From Thermoplasmata archaeon (GTDB taxonomy: Archaea; Thermoplasmatota; Thermoplasmata; Thermoplasmatales; GCA-001856825): a DNA stretch of 9,537 bases. The translations under genes were made by a program, and so were the position numbers. Under the pieces are notes generated by a model. It was not told the origin of the DNA. It made no database searches and was given only the letters and a program-made list of their open reading frames with translations. Every line of letters begins with the position of its first letter. Positions within the stretch are counted from its first letter, which is position 1. Below, piece after piece: positions 1 through 5,796 of the stretch. Location of the stretch: assembly GCA_021793855.1 (NCBI GenBank), contig JAJYRY010000033.1, positions 1 through 9,537 of the forward strand, read 5' to 3'.

Positions 1-64
1 CTAAAGGTGTTTTAGCCTTAATCTTTAGGGGTTACACAGCTTCCAGGACACTTGGTGCTGGATA

Positions 65-754
65 TCAACTTTTGTCTCTTTTAACACATTTTAGATTGTT
101 ATTGCTCAAATATCCGATGATTATATTATCCATGATCTTCGGAATAGATCCATTCCAACCATCGCCTAAGTAATTGTTCAGGCTATAATTATTGTGAGAA
201 TATTCATAGAATTCCATGAAAAGAGATTTGAATGTATCGACACGATACATTTTATTATTCAAAGACGTTGACCCGAAGAAGAAACACATGGTATGAGCCC
301 TGTCCATGGGGGGGAACAGGTCAGGAATGAGGAAGTGCATTGTCTTAGAAAAAGTAACAAGGGGCGGTTTGCCTTCCGCCACCAACTCCATGCTCCTGAA
401 CAATTTAGCTATAATTGATAATGAATTCTCAAGTTCAGAATCACTCAAGCTCTCTATTCGGAGATCACGCAACTTTTCAATCAAGTGTGAATAACTTTGA
501 ACAGACGATATGAAAGTGTTTTCATCAGCTAACTTGGCTCCGCGAGAATTCATGCCCCAATCGATAAGGGTGAGATATACCTCTTTAATATATTCACCGG
601 AAAAAATGTCAGATACATTCTTTCTAAATTGCATTAACCGGAAATAGTGATATTTTGCCTCTTCCTTAACTCTGTAATATTTTTCAACGTAGCCTAATGA
701 AGCAGGGATTGTCTTTTCGATTTCTGGATCGAACAAATGATGTTTAAATTCCAT
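65..754 (-). CDS. Conserved-looking protein of unknown function, 229 aa
   Basis: I do not recognise a named family. The protein is soluble with no signal peptide or membrane segment and looks mostly helical. Its most family-like stretch is around residues 134-155, where a pattern reading SKTMHFLIPDLFPPMDR (Lys-x-x-His-x-x-x-Pro-Asp-x-x-x-Pro-x-Asp-Arg) is flanked by helices. An earlier stretch, WGMNSRGAKL near residues 67-76, also looks conserved. The ATG at 754 is preferred because a TATA-like box lies about 26 bases upstream, which fits a leaderless transcript. It is transcribed divergently from the restriction endonuclease gene across a 312-base spacer, so it may be an accessory of the defence island, but nothing in the sequence proves that. 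The reading frame is intact. That it is a gene is fairly sure; its function is unknown. Confidence 0.75.
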   Translation of the reverse strand: MEFKHHLFDPEIEKTIPASLGYVEKYYRVKEEAKYHYFRLMQFRKNVSDIFSGEYIKEVYLTLIDWGMNSRGAKLADENTFISSVQSYSHLIEKLRDLRIESLSDSELENSLSIIAKLFRSMELVAEGKPPLVTFSKTMHFLIPDLFPPMDRAHTMCFFFGSTSLNNKMYRVDTFKSLFMEFYEYSHNNYSLNNYLGDGWNGSIPKIMDNIIIGYLSNNNLKCVKRDKS

Positions 755-773
755 GGTGGAATACTTTGTCGGG

Positions 774-788
774 ATATAATATATTTAT
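774..788 (-). promoter_or_regulatory. TATA-like box for the 229-aa gene
   Basis: On the minus strand an A/T-only run (TAATAAATATATTATAT) is centred about 26 bases before the ATG at 754. That is the spacing expected for an archaeal TATA box driving a leaderless mRNA. This is seen by eye only; the A/T richness of the spacer makes chance occurrence possible. Confidence 0.45.
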
Positions 789-1037
789 TACATTTCGAAT
801 AGCATGGAATAAAAGGTCTAATGCCAAAGATTTCATCGTTAATGTTCTGAATTGCACAACTCCTTTTCAATTTTATAACTCATTTAAAGAACTAACAGTA
901 CCATTGAGAAAAGTCTCGACTAGTCGTGATAAAAAGATTAGACGTTTATGCGATCCTCAAATCGGTGCCCCAAAAGCCTGCCCATGAAAACTGAACATTT
1001 TATATATTAATTTGACGTTAAGCAGGTGAAATTCATT

Positions 1038-1048
1038 AATTTTTTAAG
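1038..1048 (+). promoter_or_regulatory. TATA-like box for the restriction endonuclease gene
   Basis: A T-rich TATA-like run ending in TTTTTAAG is centred about 23-25 bases before the ATG at 1067, consistent with a leaderless transcript. A second candidate, TTTATATA at 998-1005, would give a leader of about 40 bases that contains an AGGTGA at 1024-1029, but that site is too far from the ATG to serve as its ribosome-binding site. I prefer the nearer box, without strong conviction. Confidence 0.4.
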
Positions 1049-1066
1049 TTTCTAATCCTTCTCCCT

Positions 1067-1780
1067 ATGATTAATTTGATATTGAAAGAGATAGATCTGC
1101 CATCAGAGCTTCAGCGCATAAAGAAAAAGGGATGGATACCCTCAATGAGAAAATCAGACACTGGAATAGGAAAAACTATAGAAGAACTACTCGGTATTAG
1201 GGAAAATAACGATAAAATTGCCGATTGTTCTTACCATGGAATGGAGGTGGAAATTAAAGCGCATAGATTACATTCGACCGCGATGGTTACTCTCTTTACC
1301 CTTGAAGCAGAGCAAAGAATATTGCATGACGTTGAATTGATGAAAAAGTATGGTTATGTTGATGATAAGGGGAGACAAGCTTTAAAGGTAACACTCACTA
1401 CTGGTAGACTCATCCCCCAAGGTTTAAAACTGGAAACTGATAGACCTCTGGGCACTATATCGATAGTTGATACATTCGGGTTCAGACCTTGGATCTGGAA
1501 CAGATCCACGATACATTTGAAACTTCTTAACCTATGCATAATATATGCACATTCAAGAAAAATAAATGATATTGAGGAATTTCAAATTGAGAGCGCAAAA
1601 CTATTAATTGGCTTGGATGTAGATTGCTTTTTTAATCTGGTAGAAGATGGATTTATCACAATCGATTTAAGGATGCATATAAATGAAACGGGAGGATCTA
1701 GGAATCGTGGAACTGCATTTAGGATATCTAATTTGAGATACCTTGAAAACTGTTATCAAAAAATTGAACAAATACTTTAG
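1067..1780 (+). CDS. MvaI/BcnI-family type II restriction endonuclease, 237 aa
   Basis: Likely a sequence-specific DNA endonuclease of the MvaI/BcnI family, whose founding members cut CCWGG and CCSGG. The N-terminal signature GIGKTIEELLGIREN (residues 33-47) is the family hallmark. It is followed by an Asp (D53) and an Glu-x-Lys pair (E62, K64), giving a PD-(D/E)xK-type metal site, then by TLFT (residues 75-78). Near the C-terminus, RGTAFRI (residues 214-220) matches the family's conserved HGT-FRI-like segment, with Arg where His is usual. Length is close to the roughly 240 residues of characterised members, so it seems complete. No methyltransferase lies directly beside it on this strand. 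The nearest candidate is the minus-strand gene at 2889-3770, about 1.1 kb away. The exact target site cannot be read from sequence. Family assignment is fairly firm; activity is inferred. Confidence 0.82.
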   Translation: MINLILKEIDLPSELQRIKKKGWIPSMRKSDTGIGKTIEELLGIRENNDKIADCSYHGMEVEIKAHRLHSTAMVTLFTLEAEQRILHDVELMKKYGYVDDKGRQALKVTLTTGRLIPQGLKLETDRPLGTISIVDTFGFRPWIWNRSTIHLKLLNLCIIYAHSRKINDIEEFQIESAKLLIGLDVDCFFNLVEDGFITIDLRMHINETGGSRNRGTAFRISNLRYLENCYQKIEQIL

Positions 1781-1899
1781 AAATTTATGCGAATAAAATT
1801 TAAGAGCATCATATCTATTAGTATGATTGTAATACGATCTTAAAGTACTGATAAAAGCAATGAATAATCATGATATAAAAAATATAAATACGAGACAAA

Positions 1900-1908
1900 A
1901 TTTATAAG
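1900..1908 (+). promoter_or_regulatory. TATA box upstream of the Panacea-like gene
   Basis: The run ATTTATAAG is a good match to the archaeal TATA consensus. It predicts a transcription start near 1928-1932 and so a leader of about 20-34 bases before the two possible starts at 1953 (GTG) and 1962 (ATG). The rest of the 1781-1952 spacer is A/T-rich and shows nothing else I can name. Confidence 0.5.
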
Positions 1909-1952
1909 CTTAATAATAGATGTAAGTGAAGCAACTGAAGAAGTAAAGCAGC

Positions 1953-2489
1953 GTGGAAAAGATGACAACGGAAAAAGGCGGAATTTCAAAAATTGAAGAA
2001 GTCTACCTTTACATAATTAGAAACTCTCTGATGAATGTGAACTTTGGACACACCCTTTTCAATAAGATTCTATATTTCTCAGACTTTGATATGTATGAAC
2101 GAAAAGGGAAATCTATAACGCAGGATTATTATGTCAGATCAGCCCATGGGCCTACGGCCGCGAGTTTCGGAAATGTGATAAGTGGGCTGAAAGAAAAGAA
2201 GCTAGTTAGAGAGCTAAGGGCTGAGAGATCGAAAGGCCATATCCAAATACGATATGTTCTTATGTGTGACTTTGAGCCGAATCAGCTAAACAAAGATGAA
2301 ATAAAGGAGTTAGACAGAAATATGGCGAGACTGGGGGGCATGACTGCTATGCAAGTTAGTGAATATTCTCACCAAGACATGCCATATAAGGCAACAAAAG
2401 ATGGCGAAAAAATAGATTACAGTCTTGTGCATTACAGGAACCCTGTTTACTCTGCACTAGAAAAGGACGAGCCGCCAGAACAATTATAA
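1953..2489 (+). CDS. Panacea/SocA-like (DUF4065) domain protein, putative antitoxin, 178 aa
   Basis: The central part carries the Panacea (SocA/GepA, DUF4065) pattern. FNKILYFSDFDMYERKGKSI (about residues 37-56) matches the usual 'nKLLYFaD..hye..GksiT' block. YYVRSAHGPTAASFGNVI follows, containing the conserved Gly-Pro, then a helical middle. C-terminal to that come a DF...LNKDEIKELD block and an SEYSHQDMPYKATKDGEKIDY block, which correspond to the conserved 'ls..e...ld' and 'sH....' segments. Panacea proteins are known as antitoxins that neutralise many unrelated toxins (PanAT) and as the proteolytic adaptor SocA. No toxin lies in an operon with it. The nearest small toxin-like gene is convergent, 11 bases past its stop. 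The frame opens at a GTG at 1953, but the ATG at 1962 (3 codons later) is an equally plausible start. Family call is good; partner and role are inferred. Confidence 0.78.
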   Translation: MEKMTTEKGGISKIEEVYLYIIRNSLMNVNFGHTLFNKILYFSDFDMYERKGKSITQDYYVRSAHGPTAASFGNVISGLKEKKLVRELRAERSKGHIQIRYVLMCDFEPNQLNKDEIKELDRNMARLGGMTAMQVSEYSHQDMPYKATKDGEKIDYSLVHYRNPVYSALEKDEPPEQL

Positions 2490-2500
2490 TCAGCATCTCG

Positions 2501-2878
2501 TTAGCGTTTACAGTATTTGCAAATTCGCTTTTTAGTCTCTAATTCTTTACGATTCTTGGTGTAAATTTCAATAATCTGGATCTTCCTATCCTCAACAATA
2601 AAAGTAGCTCGAAAATGATCATTTCCCAGTCCTTCACAGTGTATCTTCTTGACTATATACGCTTTGCAATCGCAACCTAGATTAGAAATTGGGGTTATCC
2701 CATGAGTTTTCCAAAATCCCCTTTCACAAAACATTTGTGGTAATGCCTTTCTGAAAACTTGGTATTCTTCCCTGAAATGTGGTATATCTTGCAAGTCTTT
2801 TAAGTCGTTTAGTGCCTCCTCTACTTCTTCAACGGTATAGTCGCAGTTAGCTTTATTGTTTAACTTCCATTGGGACAT
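2501..2878 (-). CDS. RelE/ParE-like small protein, putative toxin, 125 aa
   Basis: The C-terminal half has the shape of a RelE/ParE-superfamily toxin: AYIVKKIHCEGLGNDHFRAT, then a strand-turn-strand (FIVEDRKIQIIEIYTK) and a final basic helix (NRKELETKKRI). This resembles the 'RviY...i.lieiYhK..ke..k.rI' ending of such toxins. The N-terminal 50 residues are helical and form an extension beyond a minimal RelE. Seven cysteines (C12, C51, C69, C71, C81, C120, C123) are unusual for 125 residues; the CDC and CKYC pairs could bind a metal. It is the last gene of the minus-strand operon, beginning 10 bases after the methyltransferase stop, with GGGAGTGA just upstream as a possible ribosome-binding site. 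No classical RelB-type antitoxin is adjacent; the Panacea-like gene ends 11 bases away on the other strand. Assignment is moderate and rests on pattern only. Confidence 0.5.
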   Translation of the reverse strand: MSQWKLNNKANCDYTVEEVEEALNDLKDLQDIPHFREEYQVFRKALPQMFCERGFWKTHGITPISNLGCDCKAYIVKKIHCEGLGNDHFRATFIVEDRKIQIIEIYTKNRKELETKKRICKYCKR

Positions 2879-2888
2879 TCTGCATGAT

Positions 2889-3770
2889 TCACTCCCTTTT
2901 CCAAAAATCCATGATGAATTCCATTGTAGTTCCTAATGTTATAAAATTATTTGGCCATCCGAAGATTCCGACATTGTTTACTAAATTACGTTTGTCCCAC
3001 ATTATTGTATTTCTAAATTCAAATCCAGCTTTTTCGACTGCATGAATTACGTATACATGCGTTGCGAAGCGCCTGTTATTTTCCCATACGTCGTTGACAT
3101 TTATGACTACATGCCCCTTCTTCTTGATCGATGGATAAATTCCTTTGTATATCTTTGTCAGAGAATCAGAATATGCTTCATGATTCATTGTACCTAAATC
3201 TCTAGGATCTGTAGAATATTGCTGTATTGTTTCGAAATGTTCGTTATTTCTCTTATCGCCGCGGATACTTTTATTCTTCCTCGGATGATTGAGCATATTG
3301 GCATATGGCGGAGATGTGATAGAAAGAGAAACGGATTCCTCTTCCAAGTAATTCGGAATGTTTAATGCATCATCGTTGATAAGTATCTGCTGGGTAGTTC
3401 CCAGGCTTGTTTGATTTAGTCTATTAGTAGCGAAATCGATGTACTCTTTCTTAAGATCAAATCCAACAGCATTCCTGTTCAAGTCCCTGGCGGCTATCAG
3501 AGAAGTGCCAATTCCTGCAAAGGGGTCTAAGATTAGCTCACCCTCATGTGTGAACAATTTTATGAAATGCTTTGGCAAACTTATTGGAAACACAGCTGGA
3601 TGAATTTTTTTATCTCTAACGTCTCTAGCCTCATAATAGAATTCTTGAATGGCGACTTGTGCCTTAATCCATTCCTTTGCAGTAAGGCAATTGATATGAT
3701 TCGCTGGGCAGTTGCATATCTTTTCATGCCCAATTTTCAGGTATGTGTCATTCTTTTGAATACTTTCCAT
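2889..3770 (-). CDS. SAM-dependent DNA methyltransferase (TSPPY type, probably N4-cytosine), 293 aa
   Basis: An amino-methyltransferase that would transfer a methyl group from SAM to a DNA base. In order it shows motif X (HPAVFPISLPKHFIKLFT, residues 57-74), motif I for SAM binding (DPFAGIGTS, 82-90), the acidic end of the next strand (GFD, 103-105), an NDDA turn (132-135) and catalytic motif IV TSPPY (152-156). The X-I-IV order fits the gamma-type arrangement. SPPY rather than DPPY or NPPY is most often seen in N4-cytosine enzymes, which is also the modification made by the known MvaI and BcnI methylases. The N-terminus carries CNCPANHINC (residues 19-28), a possible small metal site. It starts 8 bases after the transglycosylase-like gene; that gene's TAG stop lies next to the AGAGGT ribosome-binding site. 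Enzyme class is firm; the base and target site are inferred. Confidence 0.85.
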   Translation of the reverse strand: MESIQKNDTYLKIGHEKICNCPANHINCLTAKEWIKAQVAIQEFYYEARDVRDKKIHPAVFPISLPKHFIKLFTHEGELILDPFAGIGTSLIAARDLNRNAVGFDLKKEYIDFATNRLNQTSLGTTQQILINDDALNIPNYLEEESVSLSITSPPYANMLNHPRKNKSIRGDKRNNEHFETIQQYSTDPRDLGTMNHEAYSDSLTKIYKGIYPSIKKKGHVVINVNDVWENNRRFATHVYVIHAVEKAGFEFRNTIMWDKRNLVNNVGIFGWPNNFITLGTTMEFIMDFWKRE

Positions 3771-3778
3771 ACAGACCT

Positions 3779-4906
3779 CTAGAGGATTGTTTGTTTCATG
3801 CTCAAGTTAGAAAGATAAGTAGATTGGATTGTTTCTGAGGCAAATTTCTTTTGACCAATAAATTCTTTGAGTTTATCTGATATTATCATAGCCCTAATCT
3901 GCTCGTTGTAACGATAGACTACATGCGCTTCATGAACTCTTAAAGCTGAGACCATTTCCTCAGAATATTCTACGCCTAAGTCGTCGATTTTGTTATCAAC
4001 ACAAACTGGGCAGTCACAATTCAATGTTTTTCCTATTTCATCTACATACTGTTGGAAAGACATATATCCCATAGATCGCTCATCCAAATACTTATAAATC
4101 GGAGAAGAAGAACTATTTTTGGGTGGAAAGCCAAGCTTGCTTGAGTACAGATCAGAAACGAGGAACGATTGTGGGTAAAAAGCTCCCTGGTGTGATCTAT
4201 CTATTGTCCTGTCCATGTTACTCAGCACCCTGACAATGTTCGGGTTCGAGCGCAGTTCAGATAGAGTATTGAAGTTTGCGAAATGCACTTTCATGTCAGC
4301 ATTGGGACTAGTGATTGCAGCCGTAATCCCCTTCACATTATTTTTTGCCATATCAATTCTATCTCTGAACTCATGAGGATCATTGTTTATTGGGAGTAGG
4401 TAAAATGCCGTTTTATCACTCTTCGAAGCTAGCTTGGCCATGTCAGCTATTATCGTACTCATTTTGTCTAAAGTAATTGCTGGAGAATCAGGGATGTTAA
4501 CCACTGCTAATCCTGCATCAATTTGTAACTCAACGAAACTTCTGATAAGTCCGGAATTTAGCGCATGACTTGGAGGAATTAGCGGCGTATACATGCTCAA
4601 AACGGACTTGGATAGGGAATGTGCTCTGCTTACCTCTGTTTTTATCCATTCAACGTGATTATCTCTTTCTTCTTGGCTGCCGAATATTTTTGCAATCTTA
4701 GGACTTCCGTACCATTTTTTAATTTCGTGAACTTCGTTTAAATAACGAAAGTTCAGCTTGTATGTTTCTGCAATTTTTGCGCCGTAGTTGATCTCGGTAT
4801 TGGAGATCATCGCTCCCGGAATCCTGATCGAGTCTGTGCCTATGTGAACAACGCCGACTCTTTCCCCCAGCAGAGTGTTGGTTGGTTCATCCAGTTCAAT
4901 ATTCAT
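3779..4906 (-). CDS. Divergent TGT-fold protein, candidate DpdA-like DNA transglycosylase, 375 aa
   Basis: The best evidence is a zinc site typical of tRNA-guanine transglycosylases: CDCPVC (C297, C299, C302) and a His at 328, with 25 residues between the last Cys and His as in bacterial TGT. The N-terminus (RVGVVHIGTDSIRIPGAM, residues 16-33) fits the TGT antiparallel sheet. ELQIDAGLAVVNIPD (126-140) fits the 'IQ..LG.DI...DE' strand. FYLLPINNDPHEFRD (168-182) fits the 'FGIVQGG....LR' strand. VSDLYSSKLGF (250-260) fits the 'DLFDSA' nucleophile strand, with Ser255 where the nucleophile Asp is expected. TGT enzymes swap guanine for a 7-deazaguanine in tRNA; DpdA relatives do so in DNA. Its place directly upstream of a DNA methyltransferase favours DNA as substrate. 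A GGAGG sits 5 bases before the ATG, whose codon abuts the preceding TAG. Superfamily fairly sure; substrate inferred. Confidence 0.68.
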   Translation of the reverse strand: MNIELDEPTNTLLGERVGVVHIGTDSIRIPGAMISNTEINYGAKIAETYKLNFRYLNEVHEIKKWYGSPKIAKIFGSQEERDNHVEWIKTEVSRAHSLSKSVLSMYTPLIPPSHALNSGLIRSFVELQIDAGLAVVNIPDSPAITLDKMSTIIADMAKLASKSDKTAFYLLPINNDPHEFRDRIDMAKNNVKGITAAITSPNADMKVHFANFNTLSELRSNPNIVRVLSNMDRTIDRSHQGAFYPQSFLVSDLYSSKLGFPPKNSSSSPIYKYLDERSMGYMSFQQYVDEIGKTLNCDCPVCVDNKIDDLGVEYSEEMVSALRVHEAHVVYRYNEQIRAMIISDKLKEFIGQKKFASETIQSTYLSNLSMKQTIL

Positions 4907-5194
4907 CTATTCCTCCTTTACATTCTCAGAAATAATTTCGTTAAACATACTTTCGTAAGGCTTTAATCTGTATATTCGCTTCCTGGTGTCTTCCGGATCA
5001 AATTTTACCTCAAGCCATCCCGCTTTACGTAGCTCGGACAGAAATAATCCCACGACTCTCTTATCATCTGGCTTTTGGAGTTTTTGAAGGACTTGAAACG
5101 CCCGATCAAAATCAAATTCAGCCGAACCTACATTCCTCCAAAGCACTAGGTATCGTTTCATTATCCATTTGGGGAGTAATTGTAGTTCCTTCAT
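4907..5194 (-). CDS. Small winged-helix-like protein, 95 aa
   Basis: Probably a DNA-binding or protein-binding winged-helix protein. The stretch KRVVGLFLSELRKAGWLEVK (about residues 45-64) reads as a helix-turn-recognition helix, and FDPEDTRKRIYRLKP as the beta wing, a common layout in archaeal winged-helix proteins. The N-terminal 20 residues are hydrophobic and aromatic but too broken for a membrane span. The frame is open from a GTG at 5203, but I choose the ATG at 5194 because it overlaps the upstream stop as ATGA, the usual sign of coupled translation. It is followed without a gap by the TGT-like gene. It could regulate the operon or serve as a DNA-recognition subunit for the modification enzymes; the sequence does not decide. 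Confidence 0.65.
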   Translation of the reverse strand: MKELQLLPKWIMKRYLVLWRNVGSAEFDFDRAFQVLQKLQKPDDKRVVGLFLSELRKAGWLEVKFDPEDTRKRIYRLKPYESMFNEIISENVKEE

Positions 5195-5454
5195 GTTCTG
5201 CACTTATCAGATATGTAAACCCACTTATAAACATTACCATCCCAGTTGTCGATATTCCATAATTCATTGATTTCGTCCTTAAACTTTTCACCCATTGCCT
5301 TAGCGTAATGTGAACAATATCCTCTTCCTGATATTGTCTCATGCAGTATCCATTCTTGACATACTGGATTTTTATGCCTCCATGTTTTCCTCCATTTTTC
5401 TTCCTCTTTAAGTAAATCCTGAACTTTTTCATTATAACGGCTAAGCTGGATCAA
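5191..5454 (-). CDS. Unknown small protein with TTG start, 87 aa
   Basis: I do not recognise a family. The N-terminal third is a charged helix (NEKVQDLLKEEEKWRKTWR), followed by a Trp/Tyr-rich second half with three Cys (C32, C47 and C85) and a WNIDNWDGNVYKWVY stretch that looks like two short strands. The TTG start at 5454 is supported by a perfect GGTGAT at 5466-5461, placed 6 bases before it, and by an ATTGA overlap with the stop of the DUF2080-like gene. Its own TGA overlaps the ATG of the winged-helix gene. This double coupling shows it is a real operon member. A different frame over the same DNA (5118-5432) lacks such signals and is treated as a shadow. In this position it might act with the small AbrB-like protein as a toxin-antitoxin-like pair, but no toxin motif is visible. 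Confidence 0.65.
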   Translation of the reverse strand: MIQLSRYNEKVQDLLKEEEKWRKTWRHKNPVCQEWILHETISGRGYCSHYAKAMGEKFKDEINELWNIDNWDGNVYKWVYISDKCRT

Positions 5455-5618
5455 TTGATCATCACCACAAGGACTTTTTTTCCTTTCCAGCCTAACGGAA
5501 CCTGTATCTTGCTACAGGACTTATTGTTCCCAGTAACTTTCCCTTGAAAAATCTCAACATCTTTGAGGTTGAATTCTAACCCCTTGTAGGCGGTTTTTCT
5601 TAAATTTTTTCTAGCCAT
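5451..5618 (-). CDS. DUF2080/AbrB-like small protein heading the minus-strand operon, 55 aa
   Basis: A short gene running from ATG at 5618 to TGA at 5451. The product begins MARKNLRKTAYKGLEFNLKD and has the layout of DUF2080 proteins, short swapped-hairpin (AbrB/MazE-like) polypeptides often met beside archaeal transposons. A basic N-terminus is followed by a 'kGlEf...dVe.f.gkVt' strand, then 'SCSKIQVPLGWKGKKVLVVM', which matches the 'GNSaRVyvPk.WiGkkVkV' ending of the family. Proteins of this fold bind DNA as dimers and usually repress their own promoter. That fits the inverted repeat lying directly on its start. Its stop overlaps the TTG start of the next gene (ATTGA). Its nearness to an integrase is also in keeping with a mobile-element origin. 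Gene reality and fold are reasonably supported; the role as repressor is inferred. Confidence 0.62.
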   Translation of the reverse strand: MARKNLRKTAYKGLEFNLKDVEIFQGKVTGNNKSCSKIQVPLGWKGKKVLVVMIN

Positions 5619-5640
5619 AGTAGCTCACTATGAGCTACTA
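5618..5640. promoter_or_regulatory. 10-bp perfect inverted repeat, likely operator of the minus-strand operon
   Basis: The arms TAGTAGCTCA (5618-5627) and TGAGCTACTA (5631-5640) are exact reverse complements around a 3-base CTA spacer. The left arm ends on the first base of the start codon of the DUF2080-like gene. The predicted transcription start, about 25 bases from the minus TATA box, falls inside the right arm. A dimer bound here would block transcription initiation, so this is a natural site for autoregulation by the AbrB-like protein. The repeat itself is certain; its role is inference. Confidence 0.65.
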
Positions 5641-5655
5641 AGAGAAAAATGTTCG

Positions 5656-5668
5656 CATTATAAATAAA
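5656..5668 (-). promoter_or_regulatory. TATA-like box for the minus-strand operon
   Basis: Read on the minus strand the sequence is TTTATTTATAATG, an A/T-rich box centred about 44 bases before the ATG at 5618. A start of transcription about 25 bases downstream would fall near 5637, within the inverted repeat, leaving a leader of roughly 20 bases. Confidence 0.45.
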
Positions 5669-5689
5669 GCAAATAATGCTCTAGGTAAG

Positions 5690-5698
5690 TTTTTATAT
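5690..5698 (+). promoter_or_regulatory. TATA-like box for the integrase operon
   Basis: The run TTTTTATAT is a plausible TATA box for the plus-strand integrase. It predicts a start near 5720 and a leader of about 75 bases that would contain the GC-rich hairpin at 5748-5781. Confidence 0.4.
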
Positions 5699-5747
5699 CG
5701 AAAATGCATAACAGATATGTAATTACTGTGTTAAAATAGCAATCAAA

Positions 5748-5781
5748 GGCGGCAGGACCGCCACCAAGCAACCCTGCCGCC
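5748..5781 (+). repeat. GC-rich stem-loop in the integrase leader
   Basis: GGCGGCAGG (5748-5756) pairs exactly with CCTGCCGCC (5773-5781) around a 16-base loop. A second pairing of GGCGG with CCGCC at 5758-5762 is also possible, so the RNA could switch between two folds. It lies 3 bases before the ribosome-binding site of the integrase and stands out in very A/T-rich DNA. It may control translation of the integrase, act as a terminator of read-through, or be a recombinase arm or core site. None of these can be chosen from sequence alone. Confidence 0.55.
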
Positions 5782-5796
5782 GCCGAGGTGATAAGT

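Larger units (their letters stand above)
755..1066. other. Divergent intergenic spacer, 312 bases
   Basis: This spacer separates two genes transcribed away from each other and should hold both promoters. I see TATA-like runs at 774-788 (minus), 998-1005 (plus) and 1041-1048 (plus). A plus-strand frame of 73 codons opens at a GTG at 766, but it overlaps the minus promoter, has no ribosome-binding site and shows no recognisable domain, so I do not call it a gene. I see no repeat, tRNA or terminator. Confidence 0.5.

Noticed and set aside
3..172. Plus-strand open frame at the left edge (KGVLALIFRGYTASRTLGAG...)
   Set aside because: Most of it is antisense to the end of the 229-residue gene and the first 60 bases are too short to judge; I see no firm gene, tRNA or repeat in 1-64.
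766..987. Plus-strand 73-codon frame in the divergent spacer
   Set aside because: It opens at a GTG that overlaps the minus-strand promoter, has no ribosome-binding site or TATA box at a proper distance, and shows no recognisable domain.
5118..5432. Minus-strand 104-codon frame overlapping two small operon genes
   Set aside because: The overlapping frames at 5191-5454 and 4907-5194 have ribosome-binding sites and start-stop overlaps; this one has neither and is Lys/Gly-rich out-of-frame sequence.
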